A stretch of DNA of 62,818 nucleotides from an uncultured Veillonellaceae bacterium (GTDB lineage: Bacteria; Bacillota; Negativicutes; Selenomonadales; Selenomonadaceae): positions 1 through 62,818 of the forward strand of contig CADCIX010000016.1 in the NCBI GenBank assembly GCA_902801565.1, given 5' to 3'. The first letter of the stretch is position 1. The number at the start of each line of letters is the position of its first letter. This document shows, piece by piece, positions 7,838 to 16,093 of the stretch. The notes under the pieces were generated by a model that saw only the letters and a list, made by a program, of their open reading frames with translations, did no database searches and was not told the DNA's origin. The position numbers and the translations under genes are program-made.

Positions 7838-8471
7838 AGAGAATATGCAGGGGGTTCTGGAAGCGGTGCTCTTTGCGGCGGGTGACCCTGTAACGATGGA
7901 ACAGCTCAAGAAGATTCTGGAGATGGATGAGGCGGAAGTGGAGCTGCTGGCCGAAGAACTCTCGGAGTCGCTTCTGGAACGCAGAAGCGGGCTGTCCCTG
8001 CGCCAGGTGGCCGGCGGCTATCAGCTTGTGACCCGCCCGGAGTATTTCTTTGCCGTAAAGAAGCTGACCCAGGTGGTGGACAGGAAATTGTCGGCACCGA
8101 CACTGGAGACCCTTTCCATCATCGCTTTCAAACAGCCCATCACGAAACAGGAGATCGAGCAGATCCGCGGCGTGCGGATCGAGCGTGCCCTTGCCAAGCT
8201 CATCGAGCTGGAACTCGTCAGCGAGCAGGGGCGGAAGCAGGTGCTGGGACGTCCGATCCTCTATGGGACGACGGATACCTTCCTTCGTTGTTTCGGGCTG
8301 AACAGCCTGGAGGATCTGCCGAATCTGCCGACAATGGAAGAAGCGGCCATTGGGATGGATGAGGAGCAGCTGCAGATTCTGCAGGAGGGACAGGAAGGAC
8401 AAGAGGAACAGGAAGAACAGGAAGAACAGGAAGAAGAAAATTCAGAGAACGAAGATGACAGTCTTTCTTGA
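7830..8471 (+). CDS. scpB: Segregation and condensation protein B
   Basis: A 213-residue winged-helix protein that dimerises and binds the central linker of ScpA. The core is normal (LEAVLFAAGDPV near the start, ETLSIIAFKQPITKQEIEQIRG in the second winged helix). The last ~30 residues are an acidic low-complexity tail of repeated EGQ/EEQ units encoded by an imperfect CAGGAAGAA repeat. I chose the ATG at 7830 because GGGGG lies at a proper distance; the ATG at 7824 is too close. The gene overlaps scpA by 8 bases. Confidence 0.93.
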   Translation: MPEENMQGVLEAVLFAAGDPVTMEQLKKILEMDEAEVELLAEELSESLLERRSGLSLRQVAGGYQLVTRPEYFFAVKKLTQVVDRKLSAPTLETLSIIAFKQPITKQEIEQIRGVRIERALAKLIELELVSEQGRKQVLGRPILYGTTDTFLRCFGLNSLEDLPNLPTMEEAAIGMDEEQLQILQEGQEGQEEQEEQEEQEEENSENEDDSLS

Positions 8472-8512
8472 TGGGAAGGCTGTCTTGTGTATATTTGGCT
8501 GGAGGAAGAAAC

Positions 8513-11005
8513 TTGGTTGAATTATTGGCCCCTGCGGGGAGCAGGGAATCGCTTGCCGCTGCGGTGGAGAGCGGTGCGGATGCGGTATATCTGGCGGGAA
8601 ACATGTTCGGTGCCCGTGCCTATGCCAGCAATTTCGATGAGGAGGGACTGCGGGAGGCAATCCATTTTGCCCATCTTCGGGGTGTCCATGTCCATGTGAC
8701 CGTCAATACCATTGTGGATGACACAGAGCTTCCAAGACTGGCGGACTATCTGCGCTTCCTTTACGAGGCCGGTGCGGATGCCCTGCTCATCCAGGACCTT
8801 GGGGTGGCGAGACTGGCCAGGGCCATTGTTCCGGACATGCCTCTTCATGCCAGCACCCAGATGACCGTCCATAACCTGGAAGGGGTTCTCGCATTGCAGA
8901 CCCTTGGCTTTTCCCGCGTGGTCCTTTCCCGGGAATTGTCCCTGAAGGATATCCGCTATATCTGCTCGAACTCTGATGTGGAAATCGAGACCTTCATGCA
9001 TGGGGCCCTCTGCGTATGCTATTCGGGCCAATGCCTCATGAGCAGCATGATCGGTGGGCGCTCCGGCAACCGGGGACGCTGTGCCCAGCCCTGCCGTCTG
9101 CCCTATGCCCTGGTGGATGCGGAGGGAAAGGAGTTGCTGGGGGACAGGGCCGGCCAGTACCTTTTGTCCCCGAAGGATTTCAATACCATTGATGTCCTGC
9201 CGGAGCTCATCGAGGCAGGCGTGGCTTCCCTGAAGATTGAGGGGCGCATGAAGCGGCCGGAATATGTGGCAACGGTTGTCCGCACCTATCGGGAGGCCCT
9301 TGACCGGTGCTTGTCGGGAGAGGGCTATTATGTCACCGCGAAAGAAAGGAACGATCTGACACAGATCTTCAATCGGGATTTTACCACGGCATATCTGAAA
9401 TCCCGTCCCGGAAGGCATATGATGAGCGACCGCCGCCCGAACAACCGGGGACTGTTGATCGGAAGGGTCACATTCTATGACTGGGAGAAGCGGCTTGTCA
9501 CGGTAAAGCTTTCCGGAAATCTGGCCCTTGGGGATGAAGTGGATTTCTGGGTGAAGGTCGGCGGACGGGTCACGGCCTCCGTGAAAAAGCTGCTCAACAA
9601 GCAGGGGCAGGAAATCTCCCGGGGGAATGCTGACGATGAAGTCATCTTTTCCGTTCCGTCTGCCGTGCGGGTTCATGACAGGGTGTTCAAGGTGTATGAT
9701 GCCGCACTCATGGAGGCGGCGAAACGCGTCTATGCGGCAGGAGCTCCCGTGCGCCGCATCCCTGTTTCGGTGCGGGCAGCGGCGGCGGTGGGAAGGCCCT
9801 TTTCCATCCATATGGAAGATGCCGATGGGAATACTGCCGATGCCGAAACGGGATTCATTGGGGAGGAGGCAAAGAAGCGGCCCCTTTCCGAGGAGGTCAT
9901 AAGAAAGCAGATCGATCGGATGGGCTCCTCAATCTTTTCTTTGAAGGAATTATCGGTGGACATCCAGGGGAATGTCATGGTTCCCATGAGCGAAATCAAT
10001 GATGCCCGCCGCAAGGCTGTGATGGAGCTGGAAAGGCAGCGGCTTGCAGCCTTTGAGCGCGTCCCTCTGCCGAAAGGGGCGGACATCCCATCCCTGGGAA
10101 AGGATGGCGATGGGAAGCAGGTGGGGAGAAGCCACCTCATCGTATCCGTGGATACCCTTGAAAAAGTGAAAAAGGCTTTGGAAGCCGGGGCGGATGGCAT
10201 CCTCTTTGGCGGGGAGTCCTATGCCCATGAATTCCTGTCCGCGAAACATTATCGGGAGGCATGGGAACTGGTCCGCGGTGCAGGAAGGCAGATCTTTTTC
10301 CAAACGCCCCGCATCGTGCTCCAGTGTCATGCAAAAGGGCTGGAGCAGCTTTTGGAATCCTTTGGGGAATTCCTGCCGGATGAAATCTACGTGCATAACA
10401 TCGGAACCCTTGCCCTGGTGGAGCGGCTGACGGAGATTCCCGTCCATGCGGATTATTCCTTGATTTCCTATAACTATCTGACCTTGGATTTTCTCAAGGA
10501 ACGAGGTGTTGCAGGGGCAACGCTGTCCCCGGAGCTCACATGGCAGCAGGTCGGGGATCTGGCGAGAAAGTCTTCTCTTCCCCTGGAATGCATTGTCCAT
10601 GGGAATCTGGAACTCATGGTTTCCGAGTACTGCGTGGCGGGCAGTTTCCTGGGGAATGTGGGGGACAAGCCCTGCAGCCAGCCCTGCAAGGCCGGCAGGT
10701 ATTTCCTCAGGGACAGGAAGGGCATTCTGTTTCCCCTGGCCATGGACCAGTTCTGCCACATGCATGTGCTCAATGGCAAAACCCTTTCCATGCTGCCTTA
10801 TGCGAACAGGTTCGGGGATGCGGGCATCCAGCGGATTCGCCTGGAGGGGAAGCTGGAATCTGCGGAAGGGCTTGCCCGTCTCGTCAGCGCCTACCGCCGT
10901 GCCATGGAGTACAGTGATGAGCAGATGGAGGCGCAGGAAGGAAAACTGCATGAGATTGAGGGCGATAACATCACCAGAGGACATTATTTCCGTGGGGTGA
11001 TGTGA
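8513..11005 (+). CDS. U32 family protein with DUF3656, RlhA-like
   Basis: An 830-residue protein that begins VELLAPAGSRESLAAAVESG. The U32 signature is present (ETFMHGALCVCYSGQCLMSS), followed by the cysteine motif GRCAQPCRLPY. After a central DUF3656-like domain, a second U32-like half has VHGNLELMVSEYC and PCSQPCKAG. E. coli RlhA, a protein of this family, hydroxylates 23S rRNA C2501; these proteins are RNA hydroxylases rather than proteases. That function is inferred for this gene. I take the TTG at 8513 behind GGAGGAAG as the start; a TTG at 8468 would overlap scpB. Its 3' end overlaps the convergent kinase gene by 22 bases. Confidence 0.85.
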   Translation: MVELLAPAGSRESLAAAVESGADAVYLAGNMFGARAYASNFDEEGLREAIHFAHLRGVHVHVTVNTIVDDTELPRLADYLRFLYEAGADALLIQDLGVARLARAIVPDMPLHASTQMTVHNLEGVLALQTLGFSRVVLSRELSLKDIRYICSNSDVEIETFMHGALCVCYSGQCLMSSMIGGRSGNRGRCAQPCRLPYALVDAEGKELLGDRAGQYLLSPKDFNTIDVLPELIEAGVASLKIEGRMKRPEYVATVVRTYREALDRCLSGEGYYVTAKERNDLTQIFNRDFTTAYLKSRPGRHMMSDRRPNNRGLLIGRVTFYDWEKRLVTVKLSGNLALGDEVDFWVKVGGRVTASVKKLLNKQGQEISRGNADDEVIFSVPSAVRVHDRVFKVYDAALMEAAKRVYAAGAPVRRIPVSVRAAAAVGRPFSIHMEDADGNTADAETGFIGEEAKKRPLSEEVIRKQIDRMGSSIFSLKELSVDIQGNVMVPMSEINDARRKAVMELERQRLAAFERVPLPKGADIPSLGKDGDGKQVGRSHLIVSVDTLEKVKKALEAGADGILFGGESYAHEFLSAKHYREAWELVRGAGRQIFFQTPRIVLQCHAKGLEQLLESFGEFLPDEIYVHNIGTLALVERLTEIPVHADYSLISYNYLTLDFLKERGVAGATLSPELTWQQVGDLARKSSLPLECIVHGNLELMVSEYCVAGSFLGNVGDKPCSQPCKAGRYFLRDRKGILFPLAMDQFCHMHVLNGKTLSMLPYANRFGDAGIQRIRLEGKLESAEGLARLVSAYRRAMEYSDEQMEAQEGKLHEIEGDNITRGHYFRGVM

Positions 11006-12645
11006 TTTATGAAGGTGCCTGCCATAGAAAAGCTGATGCAGGCGCCTCCGTTTTCCATGTTCCTGCATTGAAGGGAGATTTCGTGGCGGCGGGCGATTTC
11101 CAGGGCAATGGGGAGACCAAGCCCCGTGCCATTGGGATTGGCTTTGTCCTTGCGGCTGTGGAAGCGCTCGAAGATATGAGGAAGCTCGTCTTCCGGAATG
11201 CCGGGACCATGATCGCGGATCTGGATGTTCCAGCCATGTTCCTCTTTCTGGCAGGTGACCTCGATGGAACTGCCTTCAGGAGAAAATTTTACGGCGTTGT
11301 CGAGAACAGTGAGGAACATCTGGCGGAGACGGTCATAGTCTCCTTCCATGGGAAATACAAAGGGTTCCTGGGGACACTGCAGCCGGACATCTTTTTGCCC
11401 GGCAAGCTGGGAGGCTGTTTGCAGGGCATCCTGCAGGGCATCCCCGAGATTCAATGGGCTCTTGTCGATGTTGAAATCGGCATTTTGCAGACGTGAGAGC
11501 TCGAAGAGGTCATTGACGAGGCGTTGCAGCCCGATGATGTTTGACATCATCTGTTTCAGGTAGTTCTTTCGTTTTTCCTCGTCGGTTGCGAGCCCGGAAG
11601 ATATGAGCTCCAGTGTGCCACGCAGGATTGTGATGGGGGTGCGGAGTTCATGGGAGATGTTTGTGATGAAATCCTGCCGCATCTGATGTAGCCTTGCACG
11701 TTCCTGGCTGGCCTTGCCGAGGCGGGCAGCCAGGGTATCGAGACTGCGGGCGAGGGAACCAATCTCATCTTCCTGATGGATGTCGGAACGTGCCGCATAG
11801 TTTCCCCCGGTCAGTTCGGCTGCCAATTGTTCCATGTGCTGGAGCGGGCGGACAAAGCGGCGGGACAGGAGGGAGGCCAGCAGCAGGGAGATGAGGAGCG
11901 CGGCGATAAGGCTGATTGCGAGAAGTTTGCGGCTGTCCTGTTGCGCTGCATTGAGGTCTTTGAGGGTGCGGTGCAGAAGAAGCGCACCGATGACCTGCCC
12001 GTTTTTGTCATGGAGGGGTACGCCAATGGTGGCAGAGGGCGCGGAAAGCAGTGGGCTGAAATCCTCGCTGATGCCCGTTTCCCCGAGGAAGACCTTTTCC
12101 AACATCGCATCGGCTTCTCTGGGAAGTTCGTTGTAGCTGGTCGCAGTTTCTGTTCCGTACAGGCTGAAACTGCGATTTTTTGCGTCAACCAGCCATACCT
12201 CGCCATGGGCAAGGGTATTGAGCTCCTTGAGGTATTGGCCGACGAGGAGGGAGGCCTGTTCTGCATCGGAGGTATCCTGGGGGAGCGTGTCCCGGAAGGT
12301 ACGGCGGCAGTACATATGCTGTGAGCCAGTGCCGGATGATGGAAGGGGCTCCTGCGCATCGTTATCCTGCATCATGCGCCTATGGCGTCCCATTCCGTGA
12401 TGTCCCTGATAGAAGCTTTCCGCCGTTTCGGAGGGCTCTTCTGTTCCGCCGAAGAGAAGATCGGCCCGTGGATGGCTTTCGATGACTTCTGCCATGGATT
12501 GGGCATGGTGACGGAGTTCCCCTGTCTGATGATCCTTGAGATACTGCAGGAAGAGCATGTGGAACAATCCACCGAGGATCATGGCAAAGGACAGGAGAGC
12601 CAGGGAGAAATACAGGAACAGTCGAAAACCCATGCGATGTTTCAT
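10984..12645 (-). CDS. Sensor histidine kinase of a two-component system
   Basis: A 553-residue membrane kinase. TM1 is about 7-34 and TM2 241-262, enclosing a ~205-residue external sensor; HAMP follows (263-315), then HisKA with the phosphoacceptor in SHELRTP (His 332), and a HATPase_c domain with N450 (N box), DHGPGIP (G1) and GTGLGLPIA (G2). The sensor holds a His/Met-rich stretch at 81-92 (GHHGMGRHRRMM), which could bind metal, though that is speculation. It overlaps its response regulator by 4 bases. Its 3' end overlaps the U32 gene on the other strand, with no terminator between them. Confidence 0.92.
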   Translation of the reverse strand: MKHRMGFRLFLYFSLALLSFAMILGGLFHMLFLQYLKDHQTGELRHHAQSMAEVIESHPRADLLFGGTEEPSETAESFYQGHHGMGRHRRMMQDNDAQEPLPSSGTGSQHMYCRRTFRDTLPQDTSDAEQASLLVGQYLKELNTLAHGEVWLVDAKNRSFSLYGTETATSYNELPREADAMLEKVFLGETGISEDFSPLLSAPSATIGVPLHDKNGQVIGALLLHRTLKDLNAAQQDSRKLLAISLIAALLISLLLASLLSRRFVRPLQHMEQLAAELTGGNYAARSDIHQEDEIGSLARSLDTLAARLGKASQERARLHQMRQDFITNISHELRTPITILRGTLELISSGLATDEEKRKNYLKQMMSNIIGLQRLVNDLFELSRLQNADFNIDKSPLNLGDALQDALQTASQLAGQKDVRLQCPQEPFVFPMEGDYDRLRQMFLTVLDNAVKFSPEGSSIEVTCQKEEHGWNIQIRDHGPGIPEDELPHIFERFHSRKDKANPNGTGLGLPIALEIARRHEISLQCRNMENGGACISFSMAGTFINHITPRK

Positions 12646-13337
12646 GGCATTTCCTCAAAGGCGTAGCCCACACCCCAGATGGTCTTGATCTGCCATTCGG
12701 GATGCGGGAACTTGTCCAGTTTTGCCCGCAGGCGTTTGATGTGGGTATCCACCGTGCGGGTTCCGCCCACATAGTCCCATCCCCAAAGCTGGTCGAGGAG
12801 CTGGTCCCGGGAAAAGGCGCGTCCGCGCTTTTCCATGAGGAGCCATAGAAGGTCCAGTTCCTTTTTTGTGAGAGGAATGGGATTCCCTGCCATGGATGCC
12901 TGGCAGGTGCCAAGATTCACCGTGAGGTCGCCGCAGGTCATGGCAGGGCCTGCGGCTTCTTCTTTTCCTGCATTTCTGACCAGGCGGCGCAGTACGGCGC
13001 GCACCCTTGCCATGACCTCGGCGGGGGAAAAGGGCTTCACGATATAGTCATCCGCACCGATGTCCAGTCCCATGATGCGGTCATGATCCTCGCTTCGCGC
13101 CGTGATCATGAGGATGGGGATATTGGATTCCGAGCGGATTTCCCTGCAGACGGAAAAACCGTCCTTCCCCGGCATCATCACGTCCAGCAGGATGATATCG
13201 AAAGCAGCGGCATGGAAGGCGCGGAGGGCCTCTGTGCCGTCGGATGCCGTTGTTACCTCATATCCCTCCGCTTCGGCGAAGGTCCTCAGGATATCGGTGA
13301 TTTCCGCATTGTCGTCAGCGATGAGCATTCTTGCCAT
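12642..13337 (-). CDS. OmpR-family response regulator
   Basis: A 231-residue regulator with a receiver domain (acid pair D8/D9, phosphoacceptor D52 in ILLDVMMPGKDG, then K102-like VKPFSP) and a C-terminal winged helix with the transactivation-type motif VDTHIKRLRAKL. It is transcribed first, then the kinase with an ATGA-type overlap. No obvious target operon is adjacent: mreB lies divergently upstream and could be a target through the shared intergenic region, which is conjecture. Confidence 0.94.
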   Translation of the reverse strand: MARMLIADDNAEITDILRTFAEAEGYEVTTASDGTEALRAFHAAAFDIILLDVMMPGKDGFSVCREIRSESNIPILMITARSEDHDRIMGLDIGADDYIVKPFSPAEVMARVRAVLRRLVRNAGKEEAAGPAMTCGDLTVNLGTCQASMAGNPIPLTKKELDLLWLLMEKRGRAFSRDQLLDQLWGWDYVGGTRTVDTHIKRLRAKLDKFPHPEWQIKTIWGVGYAFEEMP

Positions 13338-13372
13338 GTGGTATGCCTCCTGATGATGTCATTTTTTCTCTC

Positions 13373-13400
13373 TATATATGATAGCAAATAATTGTGACAA
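13373..13400 (-). promoter_or_regulatory. Putative promoter of the two-component operon
   Basis: On the - strand TTGTCA (13395-13400), 16-base spacer, TATATA (13373-13378), 36 bases before the response regulator ATG, with AGGAGG between. Both genes of the pair would be served. Confidence 0.5.
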
Positions 13401-13558
13401 TGCCATGACGAAAATTAATTTTATTTTTGATAGTTTTTTCATGTAGATAGGGTAAAATCTCTAGCCGTAATTGCAAAGCTGTGATACAATGAATTAGTTC
13501 TTGATGAAAATGGTTTTTGAACTTATGCTTTCCGTGCTGAAAGGAGTTTTTTTACAAA

Positions 13559-14599
13559 ATGTGGAGTATTTTTGGTGGATTGTCTCACGATATGGGTATT
13601 GACCTTGGAACGGCCAATACCTTGGTACATGTGAAAGGACGGGGAATTGTCCTGCGTGAGCCATCCGTTGTTGCGATAAAGAGCGATACGGGAGATGTCC
13701 TTGCGGTTGGCGAGGAGGCCAAGCAGATGATCGGGCGCACGCCTGGGAACATCGTGGCGATCCGTCCGATGAAGGACGGCGTTATTGCAGATTTTGACGT
13801 GACTCAGGCCATGCTGAAGTATTTCATCCGCAAGGCGATGAACACGAAATCCTTTGTACGTCCCCGTGTGGTGGTGGGGGTTCCCTCCGGCGTCACCGAG
13901 GTGGAGAAGCGTGCCGTCATTGATGCGGCGCAGCAAGCAGGTGCCCGTGAGGCGTATCTCATTGAGGAGCCTATGGCGGCAGCCATTGGCGCAGGACTTC
14001 CCGTGGAGGATGCCACGGGGAGCATGGTGGTGGATATCGGCGGCGGCACGACGGAGATTGCCGTCATTTCCCTTGGGGGCATCGTGACGAGCTGCTCCAT
14101 CCGCATTGGCGGCGATGAGATGGACTCTGCCATCCAGCAGTATATCAAGCGCATGTACAATCTCATGATTGGTGAGCGCACGGCAGAGGAGATCAAGATC
14201 ACCATCGGTACGGCTATTGTCACGCCCGATGTGGACAAGCCCATGGATATCCGCGGACGTGACCTTGTGAGCGGCCTTCCGAAGACCTTGACCATCCACG
14301 CACAGGAGATCAGGGAGGCGCTCAATGAGCCCATCTACAAGATCATCGATGCGGTGAAGGGAACCTTGGAGAAGACCCCGCCGGAGCTGGCGGCTGACGT
14401 CATGGATCATGGAATCATGATGACGGGAGGCGGCGCACTCCTTTCAAATCTTGACAAGCTCCTTTCCCATGAGACGGGCATGCCTGTGCTTGTTTCCGAG
14501 GATGCCCTTTCCTGTGTGGGAGAGGGTACGGGCAGGTCGCTGGAAAATATTGAACTCTTGAAGCGCGTTGTCATGACCTCGAAGAAGCTGAAGCAATGA
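13559..14599 (+). CDS. mreB: Rod shape-determining protein MreB
   Basis: A 346-residue bacterial actin that forms membrane-bound filaments and directs elongation. The actin phosphate loops are visible: DLGTANTLV near residue 12, [13 protein letters not shown] near 157, and the C-terminal MTGGGALL. It starts behind AAAGGAG. The upstream 221-base gap holds a likely -10 TACAAT at about 13485 but no clear -35. It heads mreB-mreC-mreD, with 4-base overlaps between neighbours, and is followed by PBP2, min genes and RodA. Confidence 0.97.
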   Translation: MWSIFGGLSHDMGIDLGTANTLVHVKGRGIVLREPSVVAIKSDTGDVLAVGEEAKQMIGRTPGNIVAIRPMKDGVIADFDVTQAMLKYFIRKAMNTKSFVRPRVVVGVPSGVTEVEKRAVIDAAQQAGAREAYLIEEPMAAAIGAGLPVEDATGSMVVDIGGGTTEIAVISLGGIVTSCSIRIGGDEMDSAIQQYIKRMYNLMIGERTAEEIKITIGTAIVTPDVDKPMDIRGRDLVSGLPKTLTIHAQEIREALNEPIYKIIDAVKGTLEKTPPELAADVMDHGIMMTGGGALLSNLDKLLSHETGMPVLVSEDALSCVGEGTGRSLENIELLKRVVMTSKKLKQ

Positions 14600-15525
14600 G
14601 CAGAAGGGTAAGGCGGGACAAGAATTCAAGCCGCAAGGTGTGGGTGCTCATCTTTGTCCTTGCCAGTATTTTCTGTATTGTGTTCCTGGCATCGCGGGGA
14701 CGGTTTGAGCCGGTTGTGAGCAGCCAGGCGGTTTCCTTGGTGCTGTCGCCTTTTCAGCAGGCGGTTTCCTGGGTGGGGAGTCAGGTGAATTATGTGACCT
14801 CCAATATCTGGGAAATTGCCACGGAGCACCAGCAGAACAAGATGCTCAGGAGCGAGGTGGAGCAGCTTCGAGCGCAGAATCTTCAGGCCAGTGAGTTTGC
14901 GGCAGAGAATGAGCGGCTTCGAGCCCTTCTTGGCTACAAGCAGTCCGCGACACAGTTCGATCTCGTGGCAGCTCGTGTCATTGGGCGGGAGTCTGCAACC
15001 TGGTCCAGCATGATTGTCATTGATCGCGGCACGACAAATGGCGTGCGGGAAAATATGGCAGTCGTAACAGAGAAGGGTCTGGTTGGACATGTTGTGGAAG
15101 CAGGACTGAATTCTTCGAAGGTACAGCTTATCATGGATCCCCGTTCCTCTGTTGGAACCTTGGTGCAGCGTCCGGAGTCCAGGGTAACGGGCATTGTGGA
15201 GGGGGATATGAACGACCCGACGATGCCGCGTATGGTGAACATTCCCAAGACTGCCGATGTTCAGGAAGGGGATGTCATCGTTACTTCCGGCTTCGGCGGT
15301 GTCTATCCAAAAGGCATTGTCGTTGGAAAGGTGGCCGCTGTGAAAAATGAGCCAGGAGGGCTTTTGAAGTATGGCGTGATTGAGACATCTGTCAATTTCC
15401 AGAAATTGGAGGATGTGGCTGTTATCGTGCAATCCAGGGAGGCGCCTCCGGAGCCCTTGAAACCGCCGGTACAGACACCGGGAACGGAGTCCGGAGCTGC
15501 GCCGCAGACAGGTGCGGGACAATGA
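14596..15525 (+). CDS. mreC: Rod shape-determining protein MreC
   Basis: A 309-residue bitopic protein: short basic N-terminus, one membrane helix (about 15-33), a coiled coil (about 68-110), then the beta-rich external domain ([18 protein letters not shown]...). It links MreB to PBP2 on the outer face of the membrane. The tail is proline-rich (about 280-305). It overlaps mreB and mreD by 4 bases each. Confidence 0.95.
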   Translation: MSRRVRRDKNSSRKVWVLIFVLASIFCIVFLASRGRFEPVVSSQAVSLVLSPFQQAVSWVGSQVNYVTSNIWEIATEHQQNKMLRSEVEQLRAQNLQASEFAAENERLRALLGYKQSATQFDLVAARVIGRESATWSSMIVIDRGTTNGVRENMAVVTEKGLVGHVVEAGLNSSKVQLIMDPRSSVGTLVQRPESRVTGIVEGDMNDPTMPRMVNIPKTADVQEGDVIVTSGFGGVYPKGIVVGKVAAVKNEPGGLLKYGVIETSVNFQKLEDVAVIVQSREAPPEPLKPPVQTPGTESGAAPQTGAGQ

Positions 15526-16016
15526 AAAAATTCGGGAAATGGGTTGCCGGTGTCATTGGCCTCTATGTGTTGCAGACTTCGATCCTGCCGCTCCTTGCAT
15601 TTCATGGAATTTCCCCAAATCTGATGCTGCTGTTTTCCGTGTCCTTTGCATTTTTGCGGGGACCCTATTATGGGGTGCTCATGGGGTTTTGCGTCGGACT
15701 GATGCAAGATTTGGCAACGGGAACTTTTTTTGGCATTGACGTGTTCAGCTATATGCTCATCAGTTTTATTTGTGGAAAATTTTCGAATCAGGTGTTTAAG
15801 GATCAGCTGTTTCTTCCGGTGTTGGCTTCTGTGGCTGCTACATTTATACATTATTGTATCCTGGCGGCATTCATGTTCCTTTTGGGATATCGTTTCAACC
15901 TGATGATGCATGCACAGAACACATTGCTGCCGATGATGTGCTACCAGTTTGTCATGGCTTATCCGGTACATAAGCTGGTGTGCTGGATGGACAAGTACAT
16001 CAAGGATGGGAAATAG
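15522..16016 (+). CDS. mreD: Rod shape-determining protein MreD
   Basis: A 164-residue integral membrane protein with five or so helices, including the typical GVLMGFCVGLMQDL segment. It is the third elongasome scaffold protein. It overlaps mreC by 4 bases, and a strong hairpin lies between it and mrdA. Confidence 0.9.
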   Translation: MKKFGKWVAGVIGLYVLQTSILPLLAFHGISPNLMLLFSVSFAFLRGPYYGVLMGFCVGLMQDLATGTFFGIDVFSYMLISFICGKFSNQVFKDQLFLPVLASVAATFIHYCILAAFMFLLGYRFNLMMHAQNTLLPMMCYQFVMAYPVHKLVCWMDKYIKDGK

Positions 16017-16038
16017 GCTAGCGGGAGACAGATTGCCT

Positions 16039-16074
16039 CCAAGGGCACTTTCTTTTGAAAGTGCCTTGGCTTTG
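16039..16074 (+). terminator. Hairpin between mreD and mrdA, possible attenuator
   Basis: CCAAGGGCACTTTC-TTTT-GAAAGTGCCTTGG is a nearly perfect 14-bp stem with a 4-base loop, followed by the weak U tract CTTTGTG. It sits 22 bases before the mrdA ribosome site, inside an otherwise co-directional block. Partial termination here could set the ratio of MreBCD to PBP2. Confidence 0.6.
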
Positions 16075-16093
16075 TGTAGGGGAGATATTCTTG

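Noticed and set aside
8468..8512. Longer N-terminus of the U32 protein from the TTG at 8468
   Set aside because: It would add 15 unrelated residues in front of the standard VELLAPAG start and has no ribosome site; GGAGGAAG fits the TTG at 8513.
8513..11005. A fusion or frameshift artefact in the unusually long U32 gene
   Set aside because: 830 residues is normal for the RlhA-like subclass with a DUF3656 insert and second half, and the frame is open throughout.
13338..13558. A small gene or regulatory RNA between the response regulator and mreB
   Set aside because: The 221-base gap is AT-rich, with promoter-like elements for both sides, but no open frame with a ribosome site and no convincing RNA fold.
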